DNA of 26,466 nt from a virus: positions 1 through 26,466 of IMG/VR virus record IMGVR_UViG_3300033144_004569, one strand, 5' to 3'. The notes below the pieces were generated by a model, which saw only the letters and a program-made list of their open reading frames with translations, was not told the origin of the DNA and did no database searches. The translations under genes and the position numbers were made by a program. Below, piece by piece: positions 6,891-14,275 of this stretch. Position 1 is the first letter of the stretch, and each line of letters opens with the position of its first letter.

Positions 6891-7945
6891 CTTTTCTTGG
6901 GTTTACGTTCAGATTTAAATTTCTCCTCGATATCCTCCCACAAATCAATCACTTCTTCCCTGAGTTCGTCTATGTCATCATCGTCTTGTTCAACCATGTC
7001 AATAGACTTTTCAAGGCTTTGGTGAAGTTTATTACCATTCAGTGTGTATGTGGTGGAGCCATTATACTTTTTAACGTACTGCAGATTCTGGCGAATATCA
7101 TCTATGCCGTAATCAAATATAATGGTTACCGGAGCCGTGCCCATTGGTTTCCATACCGTGGATTTAAATACCTCCACCACGATATTGACACCCACCACTT
7201 TCTTAATTGGTCTGCCCTTGTGGGTTTTCTCCCTGTACATCTTAGCATCTTTATAAGCATACTCTGTTTTCAGACGCAGACTGGAGTAAAAGCCAATGGC
7301 ATGACCACCAGGACTTTTGGTCTTGGGACCAAGCTTGGCCATAGTGTCCCGGATTTGGTTGCTACAGACCATGAGGTAATTCTTCTCGGTGATCATACGA
7401 CACGTACGCCGCAGTTCTTGGCTGAACTCCTTACCCCTGCGTCCTCCCATTTTATCACCCACATCATCCTCCATTTCCATTTCTGTAGACAATGCCGCCA
7501 AGGAATCGGCAAAGACACCGTTTATTACATCCGGATCCTTCGGTTCCCACTTACGCACACTTTGAAACACCTCTGGTACGAGATTAGGTCTGGAGTATTC
7601 GGCATCATCAAGTTCAAAACCAAATAGCTGTGCAAACTGCTTATTGAGTCTGGCTTCCGGATCATGGAACATGACCTCACCATTCTGATTCTGTACATTA
7701 CCAGCTATCTCGGTCAACAGAACCGTCTTACCGGTACTGCTGGGACCAAAGATCTCCACCAGAATCCCTGCCGGAATCCCACCACCTCGGACTCGTCCTC
7801 CTGAGATGGCAAGATCCAGCAAGGTAGATCCTGTACTAATCATCTTTGTAGTGTCCCCGTCTAACTCGGGCTTCTTTACACGGACCTTGGTATTTGCTAC
7901 CTTGTCCTTGACCTGCTTACTTAAGGAATTCCCTGTTCTTTTCAT
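6887..7945 (-). CDS. RecA/UvsX-type recombinase
   Basis: A 352-residue RecA-fold strand-exchange protein. Walker A is GPSSTGKT at 67-74. The catalytic Glu lies in HDPEARL (about E97, matching the RecA E96 region), and Walker B is VINGVFADS at about 140-148. The L2 region is near SPGGHAIGFYSS. The C-terminus is strongly acidic (DDDDIDELREE) before a basic end, as in many RecA tails. UvsX/RecA coats ssDNA and drives homologous pairing for recombination-dependent replication and repair. The SSB, UvsY-like candidate and resolvase nearby support that role. Its N-terminus overlaps the preceding ribbon-helix-helix gene by 29 bases. It could be called either RecA or UvsX; length and tail fit a phage form. 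Confidence 0.92.
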   Translation of the reverse strand: MKRTGNSLSKQVKDKVANTKVRVKKPELDGDTTKMISTGSTLLDLAISGGRVRGGGIPAGILVEIFGPSSTGKTVLLTEIAGNVQNQNGEVMFHDPEARLNKQFAQLFGFELDDAEYSRPNLVPEVFQSVRKWEPKDPDVINGVFADSLAALSTEMEMEDDVGDKMGGRRGKEFSQELRRTCRMITEKNYLMVCSNQIRDTMAKLGPKTKSPGGHAIGFYSSLRLKTEYAYKDAKMYREKTHKGRPIKKVVGVNIVVEVFKSTVWKPMGTAPVTIIFDYGIDDIRQNLQYVKKYNGSTTYTLNGNKLHQSLEKSIDMVEQDDDDIDELREEVIDLWEDIEEKFKSERKPKKR

Positions 7946-8330
7946 ATACTCGTTCGATTATTTTTTCTGCAATTTCCGGATCAATCTTTTGCTTTCTGGC
8001 ATACCTGGAATCTTTACGGGATACTTCCGCTTCCAGTTCGTTCATGAATTCGTTGAAGTCAGGCTCGGGTTCATTCTGGGATTTGGCCAATTTTTGCTGA
8101 CTATACCACACCTCATCCACGCGCTCCACCACTTGATCGATCAGGACTTCCTCGGGTTCCTCTACTGTGGTATCATCGATCCAATCCCCTATCACGTCCC
8201 GTATTATTTTGGTTCTTGAAAGTCCCTTGGCCAAAGAGTACAATCCCAGATAACGCAGTGATTCAACTGGTAATTTCAGTATGAATGTGTGCCGTGGTTT
8301 TTTCCTAATCTTCGTCCGTAATAGAGGCAT
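7917..8330 (-). CDS. ribbon-helix-helix-like protein, candidate regulator
   Basis: The N-terminal 50 residues look like a ribbon-helix-helix fold: a basic lead (RTKIRKKPRH), one strand (TFILKLP), then two helices (ESLRYLGLYSLAKGLSRT, then KIIRDVIGDWIDD). Such proteins bind DNA as dimers, the strand sitting in the major groove. The remaining 85 residues are acidic and helical and may be an oligomerisation or partner-binding part. It lies between the SSB and recombinase genes, so it might regulate this operon or act in DNA binding during recombination. No operator was seen upstream. Assignment rests on pattern, not on an exact match. Confidence 0.6.
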   Translation of the reverse strand: MPLLRTKIRKKPRHTFILKLPVESLRYLGLYSLAKGLSRTKIIRDVIGDWIDDTTVEEPEEVLIDQVVERVDEVWYSQQKLAKSQNEPEPDFNEFMNELEAEVSRKDSRYARKQKIDPEIAEKIIERVYEKNREFLK

Positions 8331-8332
8331 TA

Positions 8333-9406
8333 CTACAACGTTTTGTTAACGTCATTGCAATCATCCCAAGAACTGCACTTTTCACAGTCATCAAATTTGT
8401 CCAGATCACTGCCGAACTTGTGTCCATATGGGCAGTCATTGTCAGGCTCTTCCTTCTCCTTTGGTTTACGGGATCTGCGGGTACTGGTCTTTTCCTCAGG
8501 TTCTTCCTTTGGCTTGCGGGAACGACGCCTTGTGGGCTTTTCATCTTCAGCGGGTGTTTCCTTCTCTTCAACAGGTGCATCTTCCTTCTCTGACCTGCTG
8601 CGACGCTTGCGTGTGCGTTCAGGCTTCTTATCCGGATCTTCAAATTCACCGTCACCAGCATCACCACCTTCAGCACCCATGAAAAGTCTTTCCACTTCCT
8701 CATAAGTTCTGAGGCTTTTGGTAATGATATCATCCAGGCTGGGCAATTCCTCAATCTCTTCCCATGTATACCCGTCCTTACGCTCATTGAAATCGATTCG
8801 ATTGGCCTTACAGAATTTCTGACCACCGAAACTATCTCGTTCCCAGCGTACATTAAGGGTCATACCTTCCTCGGGATGAGCAAAGTTTTCATAAGCAGTA
8901 TCCTCTTTCAACTCGGCATCCAATTCCTTGTGGAAGTTGAAGTAGGATATATCCAGGATATGGAAATCATTTTCCCAATCCCTGTGCAGAGGCACGACAT
9001 AATACAACATCCGGTCCCGGGCCTTGAGTGCTTTGACCTCTTCTTCATTGACCTCGTCACCCTGTGCCGCGAGTTGTTTGCGGTATTCACAGATTGGGCA
9101 CTTCTGTCCCACTGATTCCAAGCACACAACCGTGTCTTGATCTGGGCCAATACTTCTGTGGATCTTGAACGGACGACAATACCAGGGGTCACCTACCAAA
9201 GCTTCTTCATGATCTACATCCCGGTCCGGGTGGTTCTCGTCATTTACGATGTAGGGAATGATGTCCAAATCAATCTTACCAGGTTCTGGCGTATACATTT
9301 CAAAATCACTCGGCATCAACAGATAACTGAATGAACGTTCTCTTTCACGCTTGTCAACGTTGTGGCGTACTTTGCCTTTAAAACTGAATTCTCTCTTCTT
9401 TGTCAT
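8333..9406 (-). CDS. single-stranded DNA-binding protein, T4 gp32-like
   Basis: A 357-residue protein resembling phage gp32-type SSBs. The N-terminus is basic (KVRHNVDKRERERSF) for cooperative binding. An OB-fold core follows with a zinc site: H83, C95, C103 and C106, the last two in CPICEY, as in the gp32 H-C-C-C cluster. After about residue 245 comes a Glu/Lys/Arg/Pro-rich linker with a repeated RRSRKPKE unit. The end carries four Cys (325, 341, 344, 350) in an acidic tail. SSB acidic tails recruit replication partners. Next to UvsX and the UvsY-like candidate, it would coat ssDNA in replication and recombination. The extra C-terminal Cys cluster is unlike T4 gp32. Confidence 0.82.
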   Translation of the reverse strand: MTKKREFSFKGKVRHNVDKRERERSFSYLLMPSDFEMYTPEPGKIDLDIIPYIVNDENHPDRDVDHEEALVGDPWYCRPFKIHRSIGPDQDTVVCLESVGQKCPICEYRKQLAAQGDEVNEEEVKALKARDRMLYYVVPLHRDWENDFHILDISYFNFHKELDAELKEDTAYENFAHPEEGMTLNVRWERDSFGGQKFCKANRIDFNERKDGYTWEEIEELPSLDDIITKSLRTYEEVERLFMGAEGGDAGDGEFEDPDKKPERTRKRRSRSEKEDAPVEEKETPAEDEKPTRRRSRKPKEEPEEKTSTRRSRKPKEKEEPDNDCPYGHKFGSDLDKFDDCEKCSSWDDCNDVNKTL

Positions 9407-9417
9407 AATTTAAATAT

Positions 9418-9906
9418 TTAGGTGTTTTTTCTTTTGAGGGATCTTCCAACCCCCCTGTTAGTTTGCGTTCTATCGTGCTTCGCCTTGGCCTCAAAGGAAA
9501 GATCCCTTGGCATTTTGGGACCGGCGAAGTATTGTTGTCCATGGAGTAAGATCAGACGCTCCAGCATGTCCTTACGGGCTGCAACGGCCCTGACCGCTCC
9601 CTTGGCTACATTGTTTTCAAATTTGGTATCGATATACTCGGCATTCATCTTCCGATACACCACGTCCTTGATTATGGTATTCATAACCACAGCTTCCGTG
9701 ACCTTGTCGATATCATATTTGTCAGGATCCGATCGGATAGCTTTATCCAATTCAGCACGTTTTAGATCCAAGTCTTCCCGGGACAGTTCCTCATCCCTTT
9801 GCAACTCGGCCTGTAGCGTGGTGTATTTTAGCATCAGGTCTGCCTGATCCAGGCACTCCACATCAAGTGCGGATTCGTCGATTCTCATGTCTTCTTCATA
9901 CTTCAT
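9418..9906 (-). CDS. UvsY-like recombination mediator candidate
   Basis: I start at ATG 9906 (MKYEEDMRIDESALD), one base after the upstream stop; a TTG seven codons earlier is unlikely. The 162 residues are almost all helical: an acidic first part, a long heptad-like helix (ELQRDEELSREDLDLKRAELD), then a second helical block (VYRKMNAEYIDTKFENNVAK) ending in HGQQYFAGPKMP. T4 UvsY has the same order: acidic start, coil, then a roughly 50-residue helical block with a similar VLKVDTSLQYW region. UvsY loads UvsX on SSB-coated DNA. The neighbours SSB and UvsX fit that role. Sequence identity is low, so this is a candidate. Confidence 0.55.
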   Translation of the reverse strand: MKYEEDMRIDESALDVECLDQADLMLKYTTLQAELQRDEELSREDLDLKRAELDKAIRSDPDKYDIDKVTEAVVMNTIIKDVVYRKMNAEYIDTKFENNVAKGAVRAVAARKDMLERLILLHGQQYFAGPKMPRDLSFEAKAKHDRTQTNRGVGRSLKRKNT

Positions 9907-9907
9907 A

Positions 9908-10108
9908 TTAATTCTTTTTAATGTCAAATCGTGATTTTTTGCCTTCTTTCAGTCCAGCATTGTAACCTTCTGTGTGGATGCCATTAATGAGTTTTCCCAT
10001 CGCCCCCATATAATACACTATTCGTGCCGTCTGGCTGGTGAGTTTAGCTGATTCTTCTGAGATTTTGAAAAACCTGTCTATGTACTTATTCTTCCATTCA
10101 TCTTTCAT
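9908..10108 (-). CDS. 66-residue basic helical protein
   Basis: A short basic protein with helix-rich sequence (WKNKYIDRFFKISEESAKLTS) and a Gly/Ala middle (YYMGAMGKLINGIHTEGYNAG). The ATG at 10108 forms ATGA with the stop of the preceding gene, and the stop precedes the UvsY-like ATG by one base. Probably co-translated with both neighbours. No family recognised. Confidence 0.55.
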   Translation of the reverse strand: MKDEWKNKYIDRFFKISEESAKLTSQTARIVYYMGAMGKLINGIHTEGYNAGLKEGKKSRFDIKKN

Positions 10109-10326
10109 TTGAGTTGCCCTTTTAAAAGCGTTTCAATTGCTTTTGTCAAATCTTTGAAAAAGACGAGGTGTCCCCCGTCATGTTCAAATCTGGTTGATCC
10201 ACTAAGTTCAGTCAATCCATAGTAAACAGTGAAGTTAACATCTACACCACCTATCAAAAACTCCTTGCCTTCCGGCGTGGATACATCAAGATTAATTGGA
10301 TAAATTGAGTCAATTTTTATTTTCAT
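10105..10326 (-). CDS. 73-residue beta-rich hypothetical protein
   Basis: The N-terminal half alternates as beta strands (KIKIDSIYPINLDVSTPEG, FLIGGVDVNFTVYYGL). The C-terminal half is one helix (DLTKAIETLLKGQL). The leader before ATG 10326 is AATAATAGAT, AT-rich and without Shine-Dalgarno. The gene follows the Tat-signal protein by 5 bases and overlaps the next gene by ATGA. Function unknown. Confidence 0.55.
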   Translation of the reverse strand: MKIKIDSIYPINLDVSTPEGKEFLIGGVDVNFTVYYGLTELSGSTRFEHDGGHLVFFKDLTKAIETLLKGQLK

Positions 10327-10331
10327 ATCTA

Positions 10332-10883
10332 TTATTGTTCACAGTTTAAACTTACAGCACCGGTAATTGCGAAAAGAATAGTGCAACCAATTCCATCATC
10401 AACAGGAACAGTCAGTGGTATTTCTGTTATCAATCCCTCAAATTCAATGGAAGTTAAGTCAGGTATTAGGATTTCATATTTTTGAGCAATATCACTTTCA
10501 AAATCGGATTGAATAATGTCCCAAGTACCATTTGAAAAAGCTGCATCTATTGATAATGTAGTAGATCTTCGATATCCTGCAATAAATTCACGATATCCGA
10601 TACCTGAGTCAATTGATGAAATCTTTATTGGTTCAGGTACAGGTAATTCAATTGCATTCACGTATGCAATATCCATCCAAAAATCACCTGTTGGGTCGAA
10701 TTTGCGTAATATAGATACGTCCCCCAAAGGCTTTAACTTTGTGACTTTTACTTCTTTTTCCGGAAGTTTCTCAGTCTCTTTGGAAGCAAGGACTGACGGT
10801 GTTAAAGCTGCCAATGTTCCCGCAGCAAACGCCTTCTTAAAGAATTCCCTCCTACCCAGTTCTTTTTTAAAATACTTTGCCAT
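10332..10883 (-). CDS. twin-arginine signal protein with tail-tube-like domain
   Basis: The N-terminus matches a Tat signal peptide: the twin-arginine motif GRREFFK (residues 10-16), a moderately hydrophobic region (AFAAGTLAALTPSV), and a likely cleavage site after VLA near residue 33. This suggests export in folded form through the host TatABC system. A Lys/Glu linker follows. From about residue 65 the sequence reads like the phage tail-tube fold (TP901-1/lambda gpV type): a GYREFIAGYRRSTTLSID segment, FSNGTWD, and the closing FEGLITEIPLTVPVDDG with an ITGAV strand. A tail-tube fold in a Tat-exported protein within replication genes is unexpected. The base composition looks more AT-rich than its neighbours, so acquisition is possible. 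Fold call is by eye. Confidence 0.6.
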   Translation of the reverse strand: MAKYFKKELGRREFFKKAFAAGTLAALTPSVLASKETEKLPEKEVKVTKLKPLGDVSILRKFDPTGDFWMDIAYVNAIELPVPEPIKISSIDSGIGYREFIAGYRRSTTLSIDAAFSNGTWDIIQSDFESDIAQKYEILIPDLTSIEFEGLITEIPLTVPVDDGIGCTILFAITGAVSLNCEQ

Positions 10884-10894
10884 TGATTAAGATA

Positions 10895-11161
10895 TTAAAT
10901 AATTTTATGATCCTTCTTAGAAATCCACTGCGAACCGTTCCCTGTATCGATGCGGATCTTGTCGTTCCTGATATCCTTAACAACATACTTTGTATAAGAA
11001 TCTAGAATGTTTTTAAAAAGACCATCATCACCGACTTTAACTATCTTCTGTGCCTTACGGTTAATGAAATACTTTATCAAAAGCCACGGAGATGTTATTA
11101 TGTAATAGATAACGTCAAGTAGAAATGTTAATAAATTAAAAAACAATACAAATAGTTTCAT
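10895..11161 (-). CDS. membrane protein with N-terminal hydrophobic hairpin
   Basis: An 88-residue protein. Residues about 2-34 are continuously hydrophobic (KLFVLFFNLLTFLLDVIYYI followed by ITSPWLLIKYF), which fits two short membrane helices in a hairpin or one long helix. The remainder is a soluble, basic domain with beta character (KIVKVGDDGLF, DKIRIDTGNGSQWISK). It starts 2 bases after the polymerase stop. Together with the Tat-signal gene it forms an envelope-directed pair inside replication genes. No family recognised. Confidence 0.65.
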   Translation of the reverse strand: MKLFVLFFNLLTFLLDVIYYIITSPWLLIKYFINRKAQKIVKVGDDGLFKNILDSYTKYVVKDIRNDKIRIDTGNGSQWISKKDHKII

Positions 11162-11163
11162 AG

Positions 11164-12561
11164 CTATGCAGTTAGTTTATACTTTTCTTTTTCAGCCCAG
11201 CTTCCATCCACCGGACACAGTTCTGCGTCGACCTCCAGTGGCACCATAATCCACTTCCATGCCTTGGGCAGAAGCTTTGTCGTGACCTCACGTGCAAGTT
11301 CAGCGACCTGGACCAGTTCCTTGGGATCTACATCAAATAGAATCGCGTCGTGGATCTGGCCCAGCAACCTCGTGTTCAGATTCAACCTCTGGAACATCTT
11401 ATCCAGTTCAATGTATGACCACAACAGGCAGTGGAATGCGGCACCCTGGATGGGATAGTTGGTGACTTCCTTTTTGTTCATTACACCACTGCAGCGGAAA
11501 CCTGTGTGGTAATCTATAAATCCCCTGCGCTTGTAGATGTTCCACATCCTACGCCGCCACATGGCATACTCCGGGAATCGGTTGTTCCAGAAATCATGTT
11601 CGATTTTCTCCAGATGTGTTTCAAAGGATTTTATGGATTTTATTCCACTGTCTCTCAAATGGGTACCCAGTGTCGTACCTCTATCATCGATGCCGACACC
11701 GGTACCGTCTTTAAATATTCCATTTGACAACTCTCCCCATTTGACAGCCATATCTTTTGCATTGTGAACATAGTAATCTCCGTAGAACTGTGGAAATACA
11801 AATCCGTTCTTTGCTGCAGCCCGTAGGTATGCATGTTCTTTTGATCCATTGTATTCCAATTTAAAGATTTCCTCCATGGCATCCCTGTGCATATCAGTAG
11901 AGGGATCTTTGATATAACGTAACATATTCTCATCCTTGTGATAACAGGCACCCACACGTACCTCCAAGCTGCCGTAGTCGATCTCCAGTAGCTGATGACC
12001 ACGCCTTGGGTAAATGGCTTTTCTGACCAGCTGCATCGACTTCTCCTCACGCTTGGGGATGTTCTGGAAGTTGGGCCGGTCGGAACTGCTGCGGTAAGTG
12101 GTTACCAGCTGCAGGTTGAAGAAGGGATGAATTATGCCATTGGTTTGTTCCCTGAGGAATTGATCGAGGTAGGTATCCCTGTTCTTTTTCAGCTTACGCA
12201 TGGCCAGGATCATATTCAGTTCCGGGAGATCCAGTTCCAGCAGACTCTCTTCATCGGTGGAGCCCTTCTCGGTCCCGGTCAGCTTTGGTGGCTTAAGACC
12301 CAACTCATTATATAGATAGTTACTTAGTTGCACAGGTGAATTGAGATTTATTTCCTTGTCCTGGGACTTCTGCCACCGCTGGTAAAAGTCGGTTTCCTGC
12401 AATCCGGTCATGGTCCAATTGATCTGCTGGGACAGGTCAGCCTTGGCCTGTTTGACATAATCTACATCCACACGAATCCCATGGCGTTCGGCACGTCCCA
12501 TGGCTAATGATCCATCGTGTAGGAGGCGGTAAGCTTCAGCCGTCTGTGGGTGTAGGTTCAT
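11164..12561 (-). CDS. family A DNA polymerase, polymerase domain only
   Basis: A 465-residue polymerase domain of the Pol I family without its exonuclease, which is in the gene at 14276-15484. Visible motifs: a thumb/palm lead with RSSSDRPNFQNIPKRE (157-172), motif A LEIDYGSLEVR (D195 binding metal), the O-helix RAAAKNGFVFPQFYG (R247, K251, Y260), and motif C QIHDAILF (D405). Motif C has Ala where Pol I has Glu (HDE), and the O-helix has one extra residue compared with E. coli. It extends DNA primers. Coupled by ATGA to the ParB-like gene. Polymerase and exonuclease-UDG proteins probably associate into one functional enzyme. Confidence 0.93.
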   Translation of the reverse strand: MNLHPQTAEAYRLLHDGSLAMGRAERHGIRVDVDYVKQAKADLSQQINWTMTGLQETDFYQRWQKSQDKEINLNSPVQLSNYLYNELGLKPPKLTGTEKGSTDEESLLELDLPELNMILAMRKLKKNRDTYLDQFLREQTNGIIHPFFNLQLVTTYRSSSDRPNFQNIPKREEKSMQLVRKAIYPRRGHQLLEIDYGSLEVRVGACYHKDENMLRYIKDPSTDMHRDAMEEIFKLEYNGSKEHAYLRAAAKNGFVFPQFYGDYYVHNAKDMAVKWGELSNGIFKDGTGVGIDDRGTTLGTHLRDSGIKSIKSFETHLEKIEHDFWNNRFPEYAMWRRRMWNIYKRRGFIDYHTGFRCSGVMNKKEVTNYPIQGAAFHCLLWSYIELDKMFQRLNLNTRLLGQIHDAILFDVDPKELVQVAELAREVTTKLLPKAWKWIMVPLEVDAELCPVDGSWAEKEKYKLTA

Positions 12562-13373
12562 TTACTTCGGTTTCGAGATACATATTTTTTCAATTCTTTT
12601 ATTCCCTCAGAAGCCTTAAGCAAGGTTTTCAAGTCTCCAATTATAATCTTCCCATCATCCTGCTTTTTAATAAGATGAACTAGGGTTTTTGCGATTGCAT
12701 CATAATTAGGCTCTTCCGTCTTTGGTTTCAACAGTTTTTGCAATTCCTTATACAATCGATCCACTGGTTCATCATCAATCCTACCTTTAAGTGCATCGAT
12801 TTGTTTTTGGATCAGTGGAATATCACTCTCAGCCTCCATTATCTGATTGATCTTGCGGATTGTATCAGGACTTTTGTCAACAGCCTTGGCGGCCTTATCT
12901 ATCGGTCGATCTTCCTTTTCCGGTTCAGGTTCAGGCTTTTCTGGTTGTTGATCTTCCTCTTTATCAGACACATCAGAACCTTGTACTGAATCAGTACGAG
13001 GTTCGTCTTTATCAGGTTCATCTTCCAGGTCTGTTCTTTTTCCCGACTTACTTTCAGCCGCATGAAACCACTGAGCAATGGCGTGGATCTCAGTATTGGT
13101 AAAGTCCTTTCGAATGGTGTTTTCCTCCATCTCCGCTGTACGCTTTTCCCTATCATCAAAATCAGTAATGACATTGCATGGGATGGTATCCTCATCCATT
13201 TCCACAAACACCAAGTAACGTCTGTATCCGGCAATCAGATTATACTCTGTATCCACTACAATGGGCTGGAGAAGACCCAACCTCATAATACTGTCGGAAA
13301 GAGTAGAGAGGTCACCTACGTCTTTACGAAAGCGATCACCAATCTTGATTTGTTTTAGTTTTACTTCTTTCAT
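12558..13373 (-). CDS. ParB-like nuclease-domain protein
   Basis: A 271-residue protein with an N-terminal ParB/sulfiredoxin domain: the strand LLQPIVVD, the GYRR motif (49-52) in IAGYRRYLVF, and the ENTIRKDFT segment (84-92) as in ParB box II. Residues about 108-155 are a Glu/Pro/Lys-rich linker (EKPEPEPEKEDRP). A small helical unit (AKAVDKSPDTIRKINQIME) resembles the helix-turn-helix of ParB. The C-terminus is charged and helical. ParB proteins bind DNA and use CTP; phage relatives can act in partition, replication or as nucleases. The place between the polymerase and its exonuclease suggests a replication job. Which activity applies is unknown. Confidence 0.8.
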   Translation of the reverse strand: MKEVKLKQIKIGDRFRKDVGDLSTLSDSIMRLGLLQPIVVDTEYNLIAGYRRYLVFVEMDEDTIPCNVITDFDDREKRTAEMEENTIRKDFTNTEIHAIAQWFHAAESKSGKRTDLEDEPDKDEPRTDSVQGSDVSDKEEDQQPEKPEPEPEKEDRPIDKAAKAVDKSPDTIRKINQIMEAESDIPLIQKQIDALKGRIDDEPVDRLYKELQKLLKPKTEEPNYDAIAKTLVHLIKKQDDGKIIIGDLKTLLKASEGIKELKKYVSRNRSK

Positions 13374-13382
13374 AGTGTGTTA

Positions 13383-14255
13383 TTATTTTAACAATCTACG
13401 ATCCTCACGCGCTCCATGATTGTATATGCGGATCAACTCATCTTCAAATTGAGGAAAACCAAGTGCACCCCTAAAATTAGATACATCATTACTATCTAAT
13501 TTTCTCAACATGTATTTTAAATCAAAAGGATCCCCATCAGTTTGTCTTAACTTCCGAACTGATAGATACGCATTTACAAATTTAGAATTTGGGGTTTTAT
13601 GCTTATTACCACCTTTTCTATTAGCAAAGGCTCTAAAAATTCTTGACCAACACATTAAAAGCTCATCAGCACGTTCCTCAATTCGCGCAAGGCTGTATGT
13701 TGGGATTTTTAATTCACCGTCCCTAAATACTTTTGTATCTGATCCACCACCTTCAACATTGCGTCTATTAAAGAGCACAGCCAACATTGCTGAGTGCCCT
13801 ATTGGGTACTTATCAAGCAATTTTTCGTATAAAATGTATGAATCAATGTGCAATGTGACATACATGTGAAGAAATTGCTTCCAAGACCAATTTGCCCTTT
13901 TCGTATTTAAAGATTGTGTGATTACTAAAAGAGCCAAAGTAAATGGCAAAAGATAAAATTGGACAGATATGTCTAAAGATTCACAAGCGAATAATCTGTT
14001 TTGTCCATCAAGCACAAAATACTTACCATCCCTGAGTGTTACTAAGATGGGCATAAGCTGTCCTTTACTTTTCATATCTGCCAATAGATCGTTCATCTGT
14101 GCTGTGCCCGTGTACAACTCTCGATTACCCTCAATAAAATGGAATTGTGAGTAATTTTTTGTTTCAAAAACTTTTCCATAGATTCCGGAATGAACCTGTA
14201 CCCAATCAGCTGGTATGGTTGGTAAGTCTCGCACTAATACGTTGTCATTTTTCAT
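13383..14255 (-). CDS. second ParB-like protein
   Basis: A 290-residue protein whose residues about 54-100 show a ParB/sulfiredoxin-type domain: LLADMKSKGQLMPILV, then YFVLDGQNRLFACESL with the DGQNR motif (83-87) in place of GxRR. The C-terminal 190 residues are alpha-helical and unlike the first ParB-like protein, so this is not a recent tandem duplicate. The gene is AT-richer than its neighbours by eye and sits 9 bases from the other ParB-like gene and 20 bases from the UDG-exonuclease gene. Function not assignable; phage ParB-domain proteins range from partition factors to inactive scaffold proteins. Confidence 0.7.
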   Translation of the reverse strand: MKNDNVLVRDLPTIPADWVQVHSGIYGKVFETKNYSQFHFIEGNRELYTGTAQMNDLLADMKSKGQLMPILVTLRDGKYFVLDGQNRLFACESLDISVQFYLLPFTLALLVITQSLNTKRANWSWKQFLHMYVTLHIDSYILYEKLLDKYPIGHSAMLAVLFNRRNVEGGGSDTKVFRDGELKIPTYSLARIEERADELLMCWSRIFRAFANRKGGNKHKTPNSKFVNAYLSVRKLRQTDGDPFDLKYMLRKLDSNDVSNFRGALGFPQFEDELIRIYNHGAREDRRLLK

Positions 14256-14275
14256 GATTTGTTTATTTTTCGTTA

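Noticed and set aside
6857-7627. Long plus-strand frame of 256 codons
   Set aside because: It lies opposite the recombinase gene and has no recognisable protein sequence.
8305-8853. Minus-strand frame of 182 codons
   Set aside because: It overlaps the SSB in another frame; the Lys/Arg-rich reading comes from the charged linker.
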